From positions 1-16,149 of the forward strand of contig CAYQAE010000044.1 of NCBI GenBank assembly GCA_964415445.1: DNA of 16,149 bases, in the 5' to 3' direction. Position numbers and translations under genes: made by a program. A model generated the notes under the pieces. It was not told where the DNA came from. It did no database searches and saw nothing but the letters and a program-made list of their open reading frames with translations. This document shows positions 1 to 6,608 of the stretch, in pieces (positions within the stretch are counted from its first letter, which is position 1; the number at the start of each line of letters is the position of its first letter). The DNA comes from CAYQAE01 sp964415445 [NCBI: uncultured archaeon] (GTDB lineage: Archaea > CAYQAE01).

Positions 1-120
1 TGGCAGAATTTACGTTTTCTTCCTCAGTTTGGACAAGATTGACAAATTTCGAATGAAAATATTGAGTTGTTTTAATATATTAAATTGGAAATTAACTTAA
101 CTTCTTTAATTTAAATTATA

Positions 121-129
121 CTTATAAAT
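121..129 (+). promoter_or_regulatory. Putative TATA box for the 1105-residue surface-protein gene
   Basis: CTTATAAAT resembles the archaeal TATA element and would place transcription start near 150, leaving a leader of about 60 nt before the ATG at 211. The region is so AT-rich that a chance match is possible; ATATAAG at 141-147 is an alternative. Confidence 0.35.
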
Positions 130-198
130 TTTCTGAAATAATATAAGTAATACTATTTCATGCTATACATTAAGTATACACCTAAAATAAACATAATG

Positions 199-204
199 TG
201 AGGA
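199..204 (+). promoter_or_regulatory. Ribosome binding site of the surface-protein gene
   Basis: TGAGGA lies 6 nt before the ATG at 211. It matches the anti-Shine-Dalgarno end of archaeal 16S rRNA and supports this ATG, which is also directly followed by a signal peptide. Confidence 0.6.
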
Positions 205-210
205 TTTAAA

Positions 211-3200
211 ATGAATAAGAATAGAATATATGTTAAATTAACATTTTTTTGCTTTTTAGCTATTGTTTCTTTAGTTTCAACAAATGCAGGTCCGAATTTT
301 TCGGAAAATACAAGTTATATACCTTCGACATATGATGAAAATTATTTATGTAATTTTACAATTTTATGGAGCAATGCAAATACTACCTATTTTGAAAATA
401 ATTTTACAGGATCACTTCAAAATTATACAATGTCAAATGATTCTAATTTCTATTATTACAACATGAGTTCTGCATTAGGAGCAGGAGTTTATCAATATAG
501 ATTTTTAGCAAATGATTCATCTGGCGCATGGAATATGACAGATACTTTGACATTTGAAATTTCAAAAGCATCTACGACAGTTACCTTGTATTTGAATGAT
601 ACAAATGGAAATATCGAATTCACATATGATGGGGAAATTAATGCATCTGCTAGTGCATCAAATAATGAAGTTGATGTTAAACTCTATAGAAATGATACAG
701 ATGTAACAGCCCAAATGAATGCATTTCAAACTTTAGATGCAGGGATATATGAATATGTTGCAAATTGTACTCATTCAGAAAATTATTCTTCTGCAACAAG
801 CAGTGCTTTTATCTTGAAAATAAATAAAGCTGAATCAACAATTGGGCTACAAATTAATGGCTCATCAAGCGACAAATCTTTACCTGATAATAGCGTAGCT
901 CGATTTCAAGTAACTTTAACAGAACCTCTAAATAGTGGTACTATTTTCCTTTATACTAATTTAACCGGAAACGAAATGCAATGGTCAACAGCAACAGATG
1001 CGTCAATTGATAACTATACTGATTTATCTCCTTATTTACCTGGCAAATATAAAATTGAAGGTAATTGGTCAGGTAATAATAATTATTTAGCTTCAACTGA
1101 TATCTATATTCTTACTATTACAGATACTACTGCACCTACTTGGGATGAAATGCCAAAAGATCAAAGTGTTGAATTGGGAGAAAAGTTTATTTATGATGTA
1201 AATTCGTCAGATGATGTTGAAGTTACTTCATATTATGTAAATGATACAACAAATTTCGCAGTTGATGGAAACGGTATAATTACAAACAATACAGAATTGA
1301 GTTTGGGAGTTTATTCATTGCAGATTAATGCCTCTGATGCAGTAGGAAATAATAATTCTACTTCAATTGTAGTTACAGTTCAAGATACTACTGCACCTAC
1401 TTATGATAGTTTAAATGAGATATCTGATCCTACTGAGTTAGGTGATTCAGTTACAATTGAGTTAAATATTTATGATGCTTCTGGTGTAGGTATAGATATG
1501 GTTTTATTAGAAGCTGAAGGTGTAAATTATACAATGGTCAATACTGTTGGTGATACTTACCAAAATAATAGCTGGACACCTTCTACAACAGGTTCATTGG
1601 GTTATACAATTTATATGAATGATACTTCAGGTAACGTGAATACTACTTCTGATACTATTACTGTTGAAGATACCACCGCACCTACTTGGGATGAAGTACC
1701 TCAAGATGTTGGACTTACTTATGGTGAAGCATTATATTATGATTTAAATGCGTCAGATTTAAGTGGAATTGCAAATTATTATATTAATGATACTAATAAT
1801 TTCTCTATTGATACTGATGGAATTTTGAGAAATGCAACTATGTTGAGCTTAGGCACTTATATATTACAAATCAATGCAACAGATAACTTTGGAAATAACA
1901 ATTCAACAACAATTATCATAAGTGTCACAGATATATTTGCCCCTACATGGGATCAAATGCCTGAGGATCAAACAATTGAACTTGGTGATTCATTTAGTTA
2001 TGATGTAAATGCAACAGATGCACAAAATGTTATTTACTTGGTAAATGACTCAAGGTTTACAGTTGATGGTGATGGTATTATTACTAATGCTACATTTTTG
2101 AATGTTGGTGTTTATCCTATTCAACTCAATGCAACTGATGGGACAAATATTAATGAAACTACAATCACAATTACTGTAGAAGATACTACCGCACCTACTT
2201 GGGATGATCCACTTTCAAATCCAACAATTGAATTGGGTGAAACATTTAGCTATGATGTAAATGCCACAGATCTTAGTGATGACATTACATATACTATAAA
2301 TGATACTACAAACTTTGAAATTAATGCAACAAATGGAATGCTAACAAATAATACAGAATTAGAAGTCGGTGTATATGCAATTGAGATAAATGCTACTGAT
2401 TCATCAAACAATGTTTTATCTGGAACAATTATCGTAACTGTAGAAGATACTACTAATCCTATGTGGCCTCAAATACCACAAGATACAACAGCTGAATTGG
2501 GTAATGATTTCACTTATGATGTTAGTGCCATAGATTTAGCTACACTTACCTATAATGTAAATGATACGAATTTTTCAATTAATTCAAATGGAATACTTAC
2601 AAATAATACAGTATTACAGCTAGGAACATATGCACTTATGATAAATGTATCTGATCCATCAGATAATAATAATTCAACAGACTTTGTTGTAACAGCTCAA
2701 GATACTATGGCACCTACATGGGTACAAAATCCAACTGAACAAACTTTAGATGAAGGAGTTGCACTTTCATATGATCTCAATGCAACTGATGTACAATCAA
2801 TTACCTATAGTATAAATGACACAACTAATTTTGCAATTAGTGCAGAAGGAATTTTATCAAATAATACTACTTTAGCTGTCGGAACATATGCAGTTTTAGT
2901 AACAGTGACTGATGCATCAAATAATGATCTTACAGCTACTATTGTTATCACCGTAGAAGAAATTGTAGAAGCTGAAGGTGAAGAAGTAATTGCAGGTAAA
3001 AATACATTGACTTTCACAAATGAAGGAATATCTATTTCTTTTGATTCAACTGCCACAGGAAGATTAACTTTAGAAACATTAACTACTAATCCAACTTCAA
3101 AAACTATCGATAATGCCGCAGTATTTCTAAATATCTCTACAGATATTGTATCCTCAGCCCTCTCAGGAATTAAAATTGTTTGGACATATCAAGATGGTGA

Positions 3201-3528
3201 TATCTCAAATCTAAATGAAGATGATCTATCATTCTTTGTATGGAATGGAGAAGATTGGGAAGAAATTGATACAATAGTTTATGCTGATAATAATACTTTG
3301 ATGGCAACACTTCCACATCTATCTTTATTTGCAGTTGCAGAAGCAGATGAAGAAGATAACAATTTCTTGGTTCTTCTTTTAGTTATAGCTGTTGCTTTAG
3401 GTATTGCAGCTGCGATGGTTTTTATGATGATGGCAGGAACAACAAAAGAAAAACAAGCAAAAAACCTAGAAGTAAAAATTGAAAAGAAAGAAGATAAAAA
3501 ACCAGAAGAAAATACTTCTTCTGAATAA
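211..3528 (+). CDS. Large secreted, C-terminally anchored surface protein with Ig/cadherin-like repeats
   Basis: The 1105-residue protein starts with a basic N-terminus and hydrophobic signal peptide (about residues 8-27). Three Ig-like stretches follow to about residue 300. Then come seven units of 85-95 residues, starting near 305, 392, 487, 574, 658, 746 and 831, most opening with D-T-T-A-P-T-W and carrying an E-L-G...Y-D-V-N-A-T-D core, as in cadherin/HYR-type folds. A membrane-proximal domain (about 925-1040, with W-N-G-E-D-W-E-E) resembles the one before the anchor in archaeal S-layer-associated proteins. A transmembrane helix (about 1052-1075) and a Lys/Glu-rich cytoplasmic tail end it. 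I count about 58 extracellular N-x-S/T sequons and very few cysteines. It is probably a heavily glycosylated cell-surface adhesin or S-layer-associated protein; the ligand is unknown. The domain family assignment is from motif memory only. Confidence 0.85.
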   Translation: MNKNRIYVKLTFFCFLAIVSLVSTNAGPNFSENTSYIPSTYDENYLCNFTILWSNANTTYFENNFTGSLQNYTMSNDSNFYYYNMSSALGAGVYQYRFLANDSSGAWNMTDTLTFEISKASTTVTLYLNDTNGNIEFTYDGEINASASASNNEVDVKLYRNDTDVTAQMNAFQTLDAGIYEYVANCTHSENYSSATSSAFILKINKAESTIGLQINGSSSDKSLPDNSVARFQVTLTEPLNSGTIFLYTNLTGNEMQWSTATDASIDNYTDLSPYLPGKYKIEGNWSGNNNYLASTDIYILTITDTTAPTWDEMPKDQSVELGEKFIYDVNSSDDVEVTSYYVNDTTNFAVDGNGIITNNTELSLGVYSLQINASDAVGNNNSTSIVVTVQDTTAPTYDSLNEISDPTELGDSVTIELNIYDASGVGIDMVLLEAEGVNYTMVNTVGDTYQNNSWTPSTTGSLGYTIYMNDTSGNVNTTSDTITVEDTTAPTWDEVPQDVGLTYGEALYYDLNASDLSGIANYYINDTNNFSIDTDGILRNATMLSLGTYILQINATDNFGNNNSTTIIISVTDIFAPTWDQMPEDQTIELGDSFSYDVNATDAQNVIYLVNDSRFTVDGDGIITNATFLNVGVYPIQLNATDGTNINETTITITVEDTTAPTWDDPLSNPTIELGETFSYDVNATDLSDDITYTINDTTNFEINATNGMLTNNTELEVGVYAIEINATDSSNNVLSGTIIVTVEDTTNPMWPQIPQDTTAELGNDFTYDVSAIDLATLTYNVNDTNFSINSNGILTNNTVLQLGTYALMINVSDPSDNNNSTDFVVTAQDTMAPTWVQNPTEQTLDEGVALSYDLNATDVQSITYSINDTTNFAISAEGILSNNTTLAVGTYAVLVTVTDASNNDLTATIVITVEEIVEAEGEEVIAGKNTLTFTNEGISISFDSTATGRLTLETLTTNPTSKTIDNAAVFLNISTDIVSSALSGIKIVWTYQDGDISNLNEDDLSFFVWNGEDWEEIDTIVYADNNTLMATLPHLSLFAVAEADEEDNNFLVLLLVIAVALGIAAAMVFMMMAGTTKEKQAKNLEVKIEKKEDKKPEENTSSE
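1123..2960 (+). repeat. Tandem Ig/cadherin-like coding repeats, seven units of about 252-285 bp
   Basis: Unit starts, taken at the codons for D-T-T-A-P-T-W or its variants, fall at 1123, 1384, 1669, 1930, 2182, 2446 and 2701. Spacings are 261, 285, 261, 252, 264 and 255 bp. The unit starts at 1123, 1669 and 2182 are nearly identical in DNA over about 20 bases, while unit interiors have diverged. This points to older duplication with some later exchange. Confidence 0.8.
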
Positions 3529-3547
3529 ATTCTTTTTTTATTTTTCT
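3529..3547 (+). terminator. T-rich terminator after the surface-protein gene
   Basis: Directly after the TAA there is an almost pure T run interrupted by single C or A bases, the usual form of an intrinsic archaeal terminator. No hairpin is needed. In such an AT-rich genome T-runs are common, so confidence is moderate. Confidence 0.4.
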
Positions 3548-3612
3548 TAAAATGATTCTTTAACAAATTAAAATTAATGAATTGATAAATAACTTATTCT
3601 TTTGACTTCTTA

Positions 3613-3713
3613 GAATAATATAAAAAAATAACTATTATACGAAAAAGTTGTAGGTATTGGACGTGCCGAATTTATGCCTGTTTAGATTTTATTTATAATA
3701 AAATTAAAACAGG
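3613..3713 (+). ncRNA. Candidate small structured RNA or leader hairpin (speculative)
   Basis: A TATA-like AATATAAAA near 3617-3625 sits about 25-30 nt before a stretch (about 3647-3713) that is GC-richer than its surroundings at its start. It ends in a strong hairpin at 3677-3713: CCTGTTT pairs with AAACAGG, and after one A-A mismatch a further 9 pairs follow with a 3-nt loop. AGGTAT at 3652-3657 can also pair with ATGCCT at 3674-3679, which shares CCT with the hairpin, so the two pairings compete. I see no C/D or H/ACA box motifs. No function is proposed, and chance structure in AT-rich spacer is possible. Confidence 0.25.
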
Positions 3714-3726
3714 AAATAGCTTATAT

Positions 3727-3735
3727 TTTATATAA
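3727..3735 (+). promoter_or_regulatory. TATA box of the tRNA-Ile gene
   Basis: TTTATATAA is a near-ideal archaeal TATA box. It predicts transcription start around 3757-3762, a few bases before the mature 5' end at 3768. Confidence 0.6.
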
Positions 3736-3776
3736 GTCGTCTAAATGTAGATACATGGTGGGCTTATGGGCCCGTG

Positions 3777-3808
3777 TAAAGATATGGAAAAACCATGTTT
3801 TTCGGGAA
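3777..3808 (+). other. tRNA-Ile intron 1 (32 nt, position 9/10)
   Basis: A 10-bp intron hairpin (AAAGATATGG against CCATGTTTTT, loop AAAAA) is joined to a 4-bp central helix between exon CCCG (3771-3774) and intron CGGG (3803-3806). Three-nt bulges TGT (3775-3777) and AAG (3807-3809) flank it on opposite strands, and exon GGG faces CTC outside. Cutting after the second base of each bulge joins G9 to G10 exactly. This is a full bulge-helix-bulge at a non-canonical site. Confidence 0.88.
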
Positions 3809-3831
3809 GCTCAGCTTGGTTAGAGCGTTCG

Positions 3832-3861
3832 ATATGGATACTTTATGTATTTGTAGACGAT
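3832..3861 (+). other. tRNA-Ile intron 2 (30 nt, position 30/31)
   Basis: A 9-bp intron hairpin (TATGGATAC against GTATTTGTA, loop TTTAT) is followed by a 4-bp central helix between exon CGTT (3826-3829) and intron GACG (3856-3859). Bulges are CGA (3830-3832) and ATG (3860-3862). Cutting after the second bulge base joins ..TTCG to GCTGATA and restores a five-pair anticodon stem. The site is inside the 5' strand of that stem. Confidence 0.87.
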
Positions 3862-3868
3862 GCTGATA

Positions 3869-3888
3869 AATCCTTTTGGATCATAGAT
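3869..3888 (+). other. tRNA-Ile intron 3 (20 nt, canonical position 37/38)
   Basis: The intron contains an ATCC-TTTT-GGAT hairpin. Around it the bulge-helix-bulge is relaxed: c32-t33-g34 can pair with intron T-A-G, leaving a 4-by-2 internal loop, while the 3' bulge ATA and the outer anticodon stem are regular. A one-base shift of both boundaries gives the same mature product. Confidence 0.75.
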
Positions 3889-3927
3889 ACCGGAAGGTCC
3901 CGGGTTCAAACCCCGGCGGGCCCACCA

Positions 3928-4350
3928 CTACTCTTTATTTCTATAAATTAACCAAAGAACAATTGACCAATATCTTTTCTTTAGATGTTCATGTGTGGTT
4001 AAATCCCAAATTTTATCTAGTCCATAATGTAAAATAATCCCTAAAAAGATAGGAAATAGCAAAAATCTTAGTGATTCTAAAAAATATGTTGCCAAACTCA
4101 AACCTAAAAAAAATTCAATGTTGTGAAATATCAAAACCATAGGATCTTTTTTATCTTGGATAATGCCGTGCCATTCATCTATCATTTTTTTTGGATTTTT
4201 TTTCTTCATATGAAGGCTATAAAATAGATAATGATCAAAATCAACTCCAATCGATGCCAACAAAAAAAGAAGTGCAAAGATTGGTGAAAATAAAAATATA
4301 ATCGGAATAGCAAAAATTAAAGAAATACAGAGGTGCCAGCTAAAATACAT
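3928..4350 (-). CDS. Small membrane protein, likely YdjM-like metal-dependent hydrolase
   Basis: The 140-residue protein has about four hydrophobic segments. Conserved-looking polar residues are H6, the D37-F-D39-H40 motif at the end of the first long membrane region, H-N-I-E in the middle, and H-Y-G-L-D near the end. That spacing of His and Asp within membrane helices recalls the PF04307 (YdjM) membrane-bound metal-dependent hydrolases, whose physiological substrate is poorly defined. Assignment is by motif only. ATG at 4350 lies 5 nt after the SRP19 stop with AGTGA just upstream as ribosome binding site, so it is the third gene of the eS8-SRP19 operon. Its TAG stop begins at the base after the tRNA CCA, so its transcript must end inside, or read antisense through, the tRNA gene. 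Confidence 0.6.
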   Translation of the reverse strand: MYFSWHLCISLIFAIPIIFLFSPIFALLFLLASIGVDFDHYLFYSLHMKKKNPKKMIDEWHGIIQDKKDPMVLIFHNIEFFLGLSLATYFLESLRFLLFPIFLGIILHYGLDKIWDLTTHEHLKKRYWSIVLWLIYRNKE

Positions 4351-4355
4351 TTAAT

Positions 4356-4625
4356 TCACTGCGACTTTGCTTCTTTTTGCATTATTTTTGAGATCCTCTT
4401 TAGAGTTTCTATTTTAGTCCATTTTTTATCTACTTCAATGCTACTATTTTGTCTCCACCAGAGTTTAGGATAACTTTTGTCTTCTTTTTGTGGTTTTAGA
4501 TGTAATATTCTGGCAGCTTTATAAATATCATCTACTTTAGGATCTCTAAATCCCATCTTTTTTGAAACCTTTCTGCCCCTACTTTTACTTAAATCTTTAT
4601 CAAGATTGACTGTCCATATTCTCAA
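4356..4625 (-). CDS. srp19: Signal recognition particle subunit SRP19
   Basis: This small basic protein binds SRP RNA (7S) and helps SRP54 assemble for co-translational targeting to the membrane. The N-terminal R-I-W-T-V-N-L-D-K-D-L-S-K-S-R-G-R-K-V matches the SRP19 signature: the hydrophobic first strand, L-D, then S-x-x-x-G-R-x-V. A P-K-V-x-D-I...A-A stretch, the S-Y-P-K-L-W-W segment and a lysine-rich C-terminus follow. At about 89 residues it has normal archaeal length. The start is uncertain between TTG at 4625 and TTG at 4631. I prefer 4625 because GGGA at 4635-4632 then sits 6 nt upstream and the product begins M-R-I-W like relatives; 4631 would add two residues. It lies between eS8 and the membrane-protein gene, with gaps of a few bases. 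Confidence 0.88.
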   Translation of the reverse strand: MRIWTVNLDKDLSKSRGRKVSKKMGFRDPKVDDIYKAARILHLKPQKEDKSYPKLWWRQNSSIEVDKKWTKIETLKRISKIMQKEAKSQ

Positions 4626-4635
4626 TAGCAATCCC

Positions 4636-5016
4636 TTACTCTACTAAAACAGCATTAACTATACCATTTTGACCTGGACGTGATGTGACTTTTGCGGCAC
4701 CTTGTTCTGTCTCAATAATTGCTCCTTTTGTTACTACATTTCTTCTTACAAAATCTTTGTTAGCTTTATTTTTTTTAACTTCAATGATTTTTTCTTTAGA
4801 ATATTTTTTTTCGTTTTTATTATATAAATTAGCAAATTCAGCATTTATAAGTCTTAATTTTTTATTTCCGCCTCTTGTGCGTATCATTCTTTTCTTCTCA
4901 CGTTCTACTTTTATCTCTACTGCTTCGCTTCCTCTTTCATATTTTCTTTTTTTCCTACTTGATCTATATTTTCCGCCTGATACTTTTTTTCTACTTTTTC
5001 CATGTATAACTGCCAA
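4636..5016 (-). CDS. rps8e: 30S ribosomal protein eS8
   Basis: The 126-residue protein shows the archaeal/eukaryotic eS8 pattern: N-terminal H-G-K-S-R-K-K-V-S-G-G-K-Y, strongly basic S-R-K-K-R-K-Y-E-R-G, R-T-R-G-G-N-K-K-L-R, and C-terminal V-T-K-G-A-I-I-E-T and V-T-S-R-P-G-Q-N-G-x-V-N-A-V-L. It is a component of the small subunit found in archaea and eukaryotes but not bacteria. The start is TTG at 5016. It puts the conserved N-terminus in place and has GGTGA at 5026-5022, 5 nt upstream. A TATA box at 5075-5068 heads the operon eS8-SRP19-membrane protein. The pairing of eS8 with SRP19 links translation and protein targeting. Confidence 0.93.
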   Translation of the reverse strand: MAVIHGKSRKKVSGGKYRSSRKKRKYERGSEAVEIKVEREKKRMIRTRGGNKKLRLINAEFANLYNKNEKKYSKEKIIEVKKNKANKDFVRRNVVTKGAIIETEQGAAKVTSRPGQNGIVNAVLVE

Positions 5017-5067
5017 TTAAGTCACCAATATTAATTTTATATTATAAATGATTGCTATAAACTTGCG

Positions 5068-5075
5068 TATATAAA
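5068..5075 (-). promoter_or_regulatory. TATA box of the eS8-SRP19 operon
   Basis: On the minus strand this reads TTTATATA. Transcription would start near 5045, giving a leader of about 30 nt that contains the GGTGA ribosome binding site. Confidence 0.55.
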
Positions 5076-5105
5076 TATTGTGGTAGAATATTTTATCTAC
5101 CTTCA

Positions 5106-5531
5106 TTAAAATTCTTCTTGTAATTTAATTGATCCTAATGCTGTTATTTCAATATTTCTATTCCTTGGTCTTGTATCTAACTCTATAAACATTATGGCTT
5201 GCCATGTACCTAATTTTAATTTATTTTCTCTAATAGGTACAGATGCAGTAGGACTTAAGACCATAGACCTTACATGACTTCTTGCATTTTCATAGTGTTT
5301 AAATGGTAGATCTTTTTTAACTAGATGCTCAATTGTGGCTTTATAATCTTCCTTTAGATTTTCTTCATTTTGATTTATTACAACACAGCCTGTTGCACCG
5401 GGGGAATAAACATTCAAAATTCCATTGTTTACTTTTGATTTATCAACGATTTTTTTAACCTTATCTGTAAGGTCAATAATATCAAATTCTCCCTCTGTTT
5501 TAATCTTAATACTATCAGTATGTACTATCAA
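5106..5531 (-). CDS. YjbQ/UPF0047 family protein (secondary thiamine-phosphate synthase type)
   Basis: The 141-residue protein has the YjbQ family landmarks: S-P-G-A-T-G-C-V-V-I-N-Q-N-E-E with a following D, H-Y-E-N-A-R-S-H in the middle, S-P-T-A-S-V-P-I, the diagnostic L-G-T-W-Q-A-I-M-F-I-E-L-D, and R-P-R-N-R. Some members have weak thiamine-phosphate synthase activity, but the physiological role is not settled, so the enzyme name should be read cautiously. The start is TTG at 5531. GGTG at 5543-5540, overlapping the end of the upstream gene's stop region, lies 8 nt upstream. It follows the inositol-phosphate synthase gene by 12 nt and is surely co-transcribed with it. Confidence 0.85.
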   Translation of the reverse strand: MIVHTDSIKIKTEGEFDIIDLTDKVKKIVDKSKVNNGILNVYSPGATGCVVINQNEENLKEDYKATIEHLVKKDLPFKHYENARSHVRSMVLSPTASVPIRENKLKLGTWQAIMFIELDTRPRNRNIEITALGSIKLQEEF

Positions 5532-5543
5532 AATTTATACACC

Positions 5544-6608
5544 TTATTCATGCAACCATTTTAGGAGTTTGTTGAATGCTTCTATTCTGCTGTTATATAT
5601 AGTTTTTGGACTTTTGAAATAAAATGCATTTGCAGCCTCTGGCACATAATCTTCTTTTTTCTTAGCAATAGGTACTAATCTTATTAAATCTGCTAATAAA
5701 ACTGAAGCAGAAGGGCTATCACTGATTTGTGCTGTTACTGTGATATAGTTTTGTGTTCCTGCAAAAGTTCTATAATGAATGTTTAGATACATGTGCTTTG
5801 TATCTGGATCCATATGGCTCTCAGGAATATGATCAATTCCAATGTGTAGTGGTATACTCTCTTTTGGATATACTTTTGATATGATCTTTGATTTGGATAA
5901 TTTTTTAGAAGCACCTCGTCCAGATTCATCAGATAAAGATAAAAAATCAGTGTTGCTTGCATATTGCCATTGTGCGATATTTAAAGGGACTCTTGCGTGT
6001 TGTGATAGATGACATAGTAAATCGTGAGTTAGAGGCGTCGCTCCACTTGCAAAATCGTTTCCAAATAGTACTGCTTTGTTTTCTCTAGCTAGATGTCTAT
6101 ATTCCTCTACACCTTCTATTACTGTTGGAATTCCATTTATTACACTTACGCCTTCTTTTAGTGCATAGAGCGTATAAATTTTACTGCTTGTAGTTTCTTT
6201 TTTAGGTTCTGTGGTAGATGCAATTACTAATACATCCAATCCTTTTAACTCTTCTCTTAGGACTTTTTCAGTATCTCCTTTTGGTACATCATCCCAAATT
6301 GAGACTATATCTTTAATTACATGTGTATCCTCGGCACAAACTCCTTTTTGTACTTTAATACCTTTATAATCATCAGGTTGGTTTGGGTAATATTTTTTTA
6401 CTATCTCATTTACACCTTTTCCTACTTTATTTTTATCTATATCAAAAACTTTGACTAATTCAATATCATCTAGGGGTGTATCTAATTCATTTCTAGCTGG
6501 ATTGTTAAGACAAGTCCATACGTCTTCACCTTTTTTGTGTAAGGATAGACCATGTAAAAAACAACTTGATACGTATCCTAATCCTACAATACCTACTTTA
6601 ATTGTCAT
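5544..6608 (-). CDS. ino1: Inositol-1-phosphate synthase (archaeal type)
   Basis: The enzyme converts glucose 6-phosphate to 1L-myo-inositol 1-phosphate with bound NAD, the first step toward archaetidylinositol-type lipids (and inositol solutes in some archaea). The 354-residue protein begins with the nucleotide-binding loop V-G-I-V-G-L-G-Y-V-S-S (residues 5-15). It contains the family motif G-N-D-F-A-S-G-A-T-P-L-T-H-D, a Q-W-Q-Y-A-S-N-T-D segment, a Lys-rich K-S-K-I-I stretch, G-I-D-H-I-P, and S-D-S-P-S-A-S-V-L-L-A-D-L-I-R in the C-terminal domain. Length suits archaeal members, which are shorter than the eukaryotic ones. ATG at 6608 has a clear GGAGAG ribosome binding site at 6620-6615. It heads the two-gene operon with the YjbQ-family gene and is divergent from the mannosyltransferase-like gene. 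Confidence 0.9.
   Translation of the reverse strand: MTIKVGIVGLGYVSSCFLHGLSLHKKGEDVWTCLNNPARNELDTPLDDIELVKVFDIDKNKVGKGVNEIVKKYYPNQPDDYKGIKVQKGVCAEDTHVIKDIVSIWDDVPKGDTEKVLREELKGLDVLVIASTTEPKKETTSSKIYTLYALKEGVSVINGIPTVIEGVEEYRHLARENKAVLFGNDFASGATPLTHDLLCHLSQHARVPLNIAQWQYASNTDFLSLSDESGRGASKKLSKSKIISKVYPKESIPLHIGIDHIPESHMDPDTKHMYLNIHYRTFAGTQNYITVTAQISDSPSASVLLADLIRLVPIAKKKEDYVPEAANAFYFKSPKTIYNSRIEAFNKLLKWLHE

Larger units (their letters stand above)
1..210. other. Window edge and upstream region of the first surface-protein gene
   Basis: No complete gene is present. One plus-strand frame is open from base 3 to a TGA at 54-56 and would give a 17-residue tail ending in TNFE. It could be the end of a gene outside the window, but a second plus frame and one minus frame are also open at the edge, so I do not call it. 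From about 57 to 210 the sequence is extremely AT-rich with no recognisable gene. It holds the likely promoter and ribosome binding site of the next gene. Confidence 0.4.
3768..3927 (+). tRNA. tRNA-Ile(GAU) interrupted by three introns
   Basis: Exons are 3768-3776, 3809-3831, 3862-3868 and 3889-3924, with CCA encoded at 3925-3927. Joined, they give a complete cloverleaf. The acceptor GGGCCCG pairs with CGGGCCC at 3917-3923. U8 and G9 are followed by D-stem GCTC/GAGC with loop AGCTTGGTTA. Position 26 is G, the anticodon stem is TTCGG/CCGGA, and the loop CTGATAA has anticodon GAT at 3865-3867. The variable loop is AGGTC, the T-arm is CCGGG-TTCAAAC-CCCGG, and the discriminator is A. The body closely matches typical archaeal tRNA-Ile. 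Introns follow positions 9, 30 and 37. The first two have near-ideal bulge-helix-bulge splice motifs and the third a relaxed one. Only the third is at the canonical site. The 3' end lies directly before the stop codon of the convergent gene on the minus strand. Confidence 0.92.

Noticed and set aside
3-56. C-terminal fragment of a gene running in from the left
   Set aside because: Only 17 codons are visible and two other frames are also open, so coding cannot be supported.
1123-2960. Regularly spaced repeats as a CRISPR array
   Set aside because: The period is about 250-285 bp, units are coding and in frame, and unit-to-unit identity is at the protein level.
3826-3894. Reading the bases right after TTCGA as the anticodon loop of an intron-poor tRNA
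   Set aside because: It gives no U33, a mismatched stem and no sensible anticodon. The three-intron model gives a perfect tRNA-Ile.
3766-3951. 61-codon open frame over the tRNA
   Set aside because: It coincides with the tRNA-Ile exons and introns, has no ribosome binding site, and its product resembles nothing known.
4685-5020. Plus-strand open frame opposite eS8
   Set aside because: It is an antisense shadow of a clear ribosomal protein gene. The same reasoning removes the minus frames within the surface-protein gene and those opposite ino1, taw3 and the edge gene.
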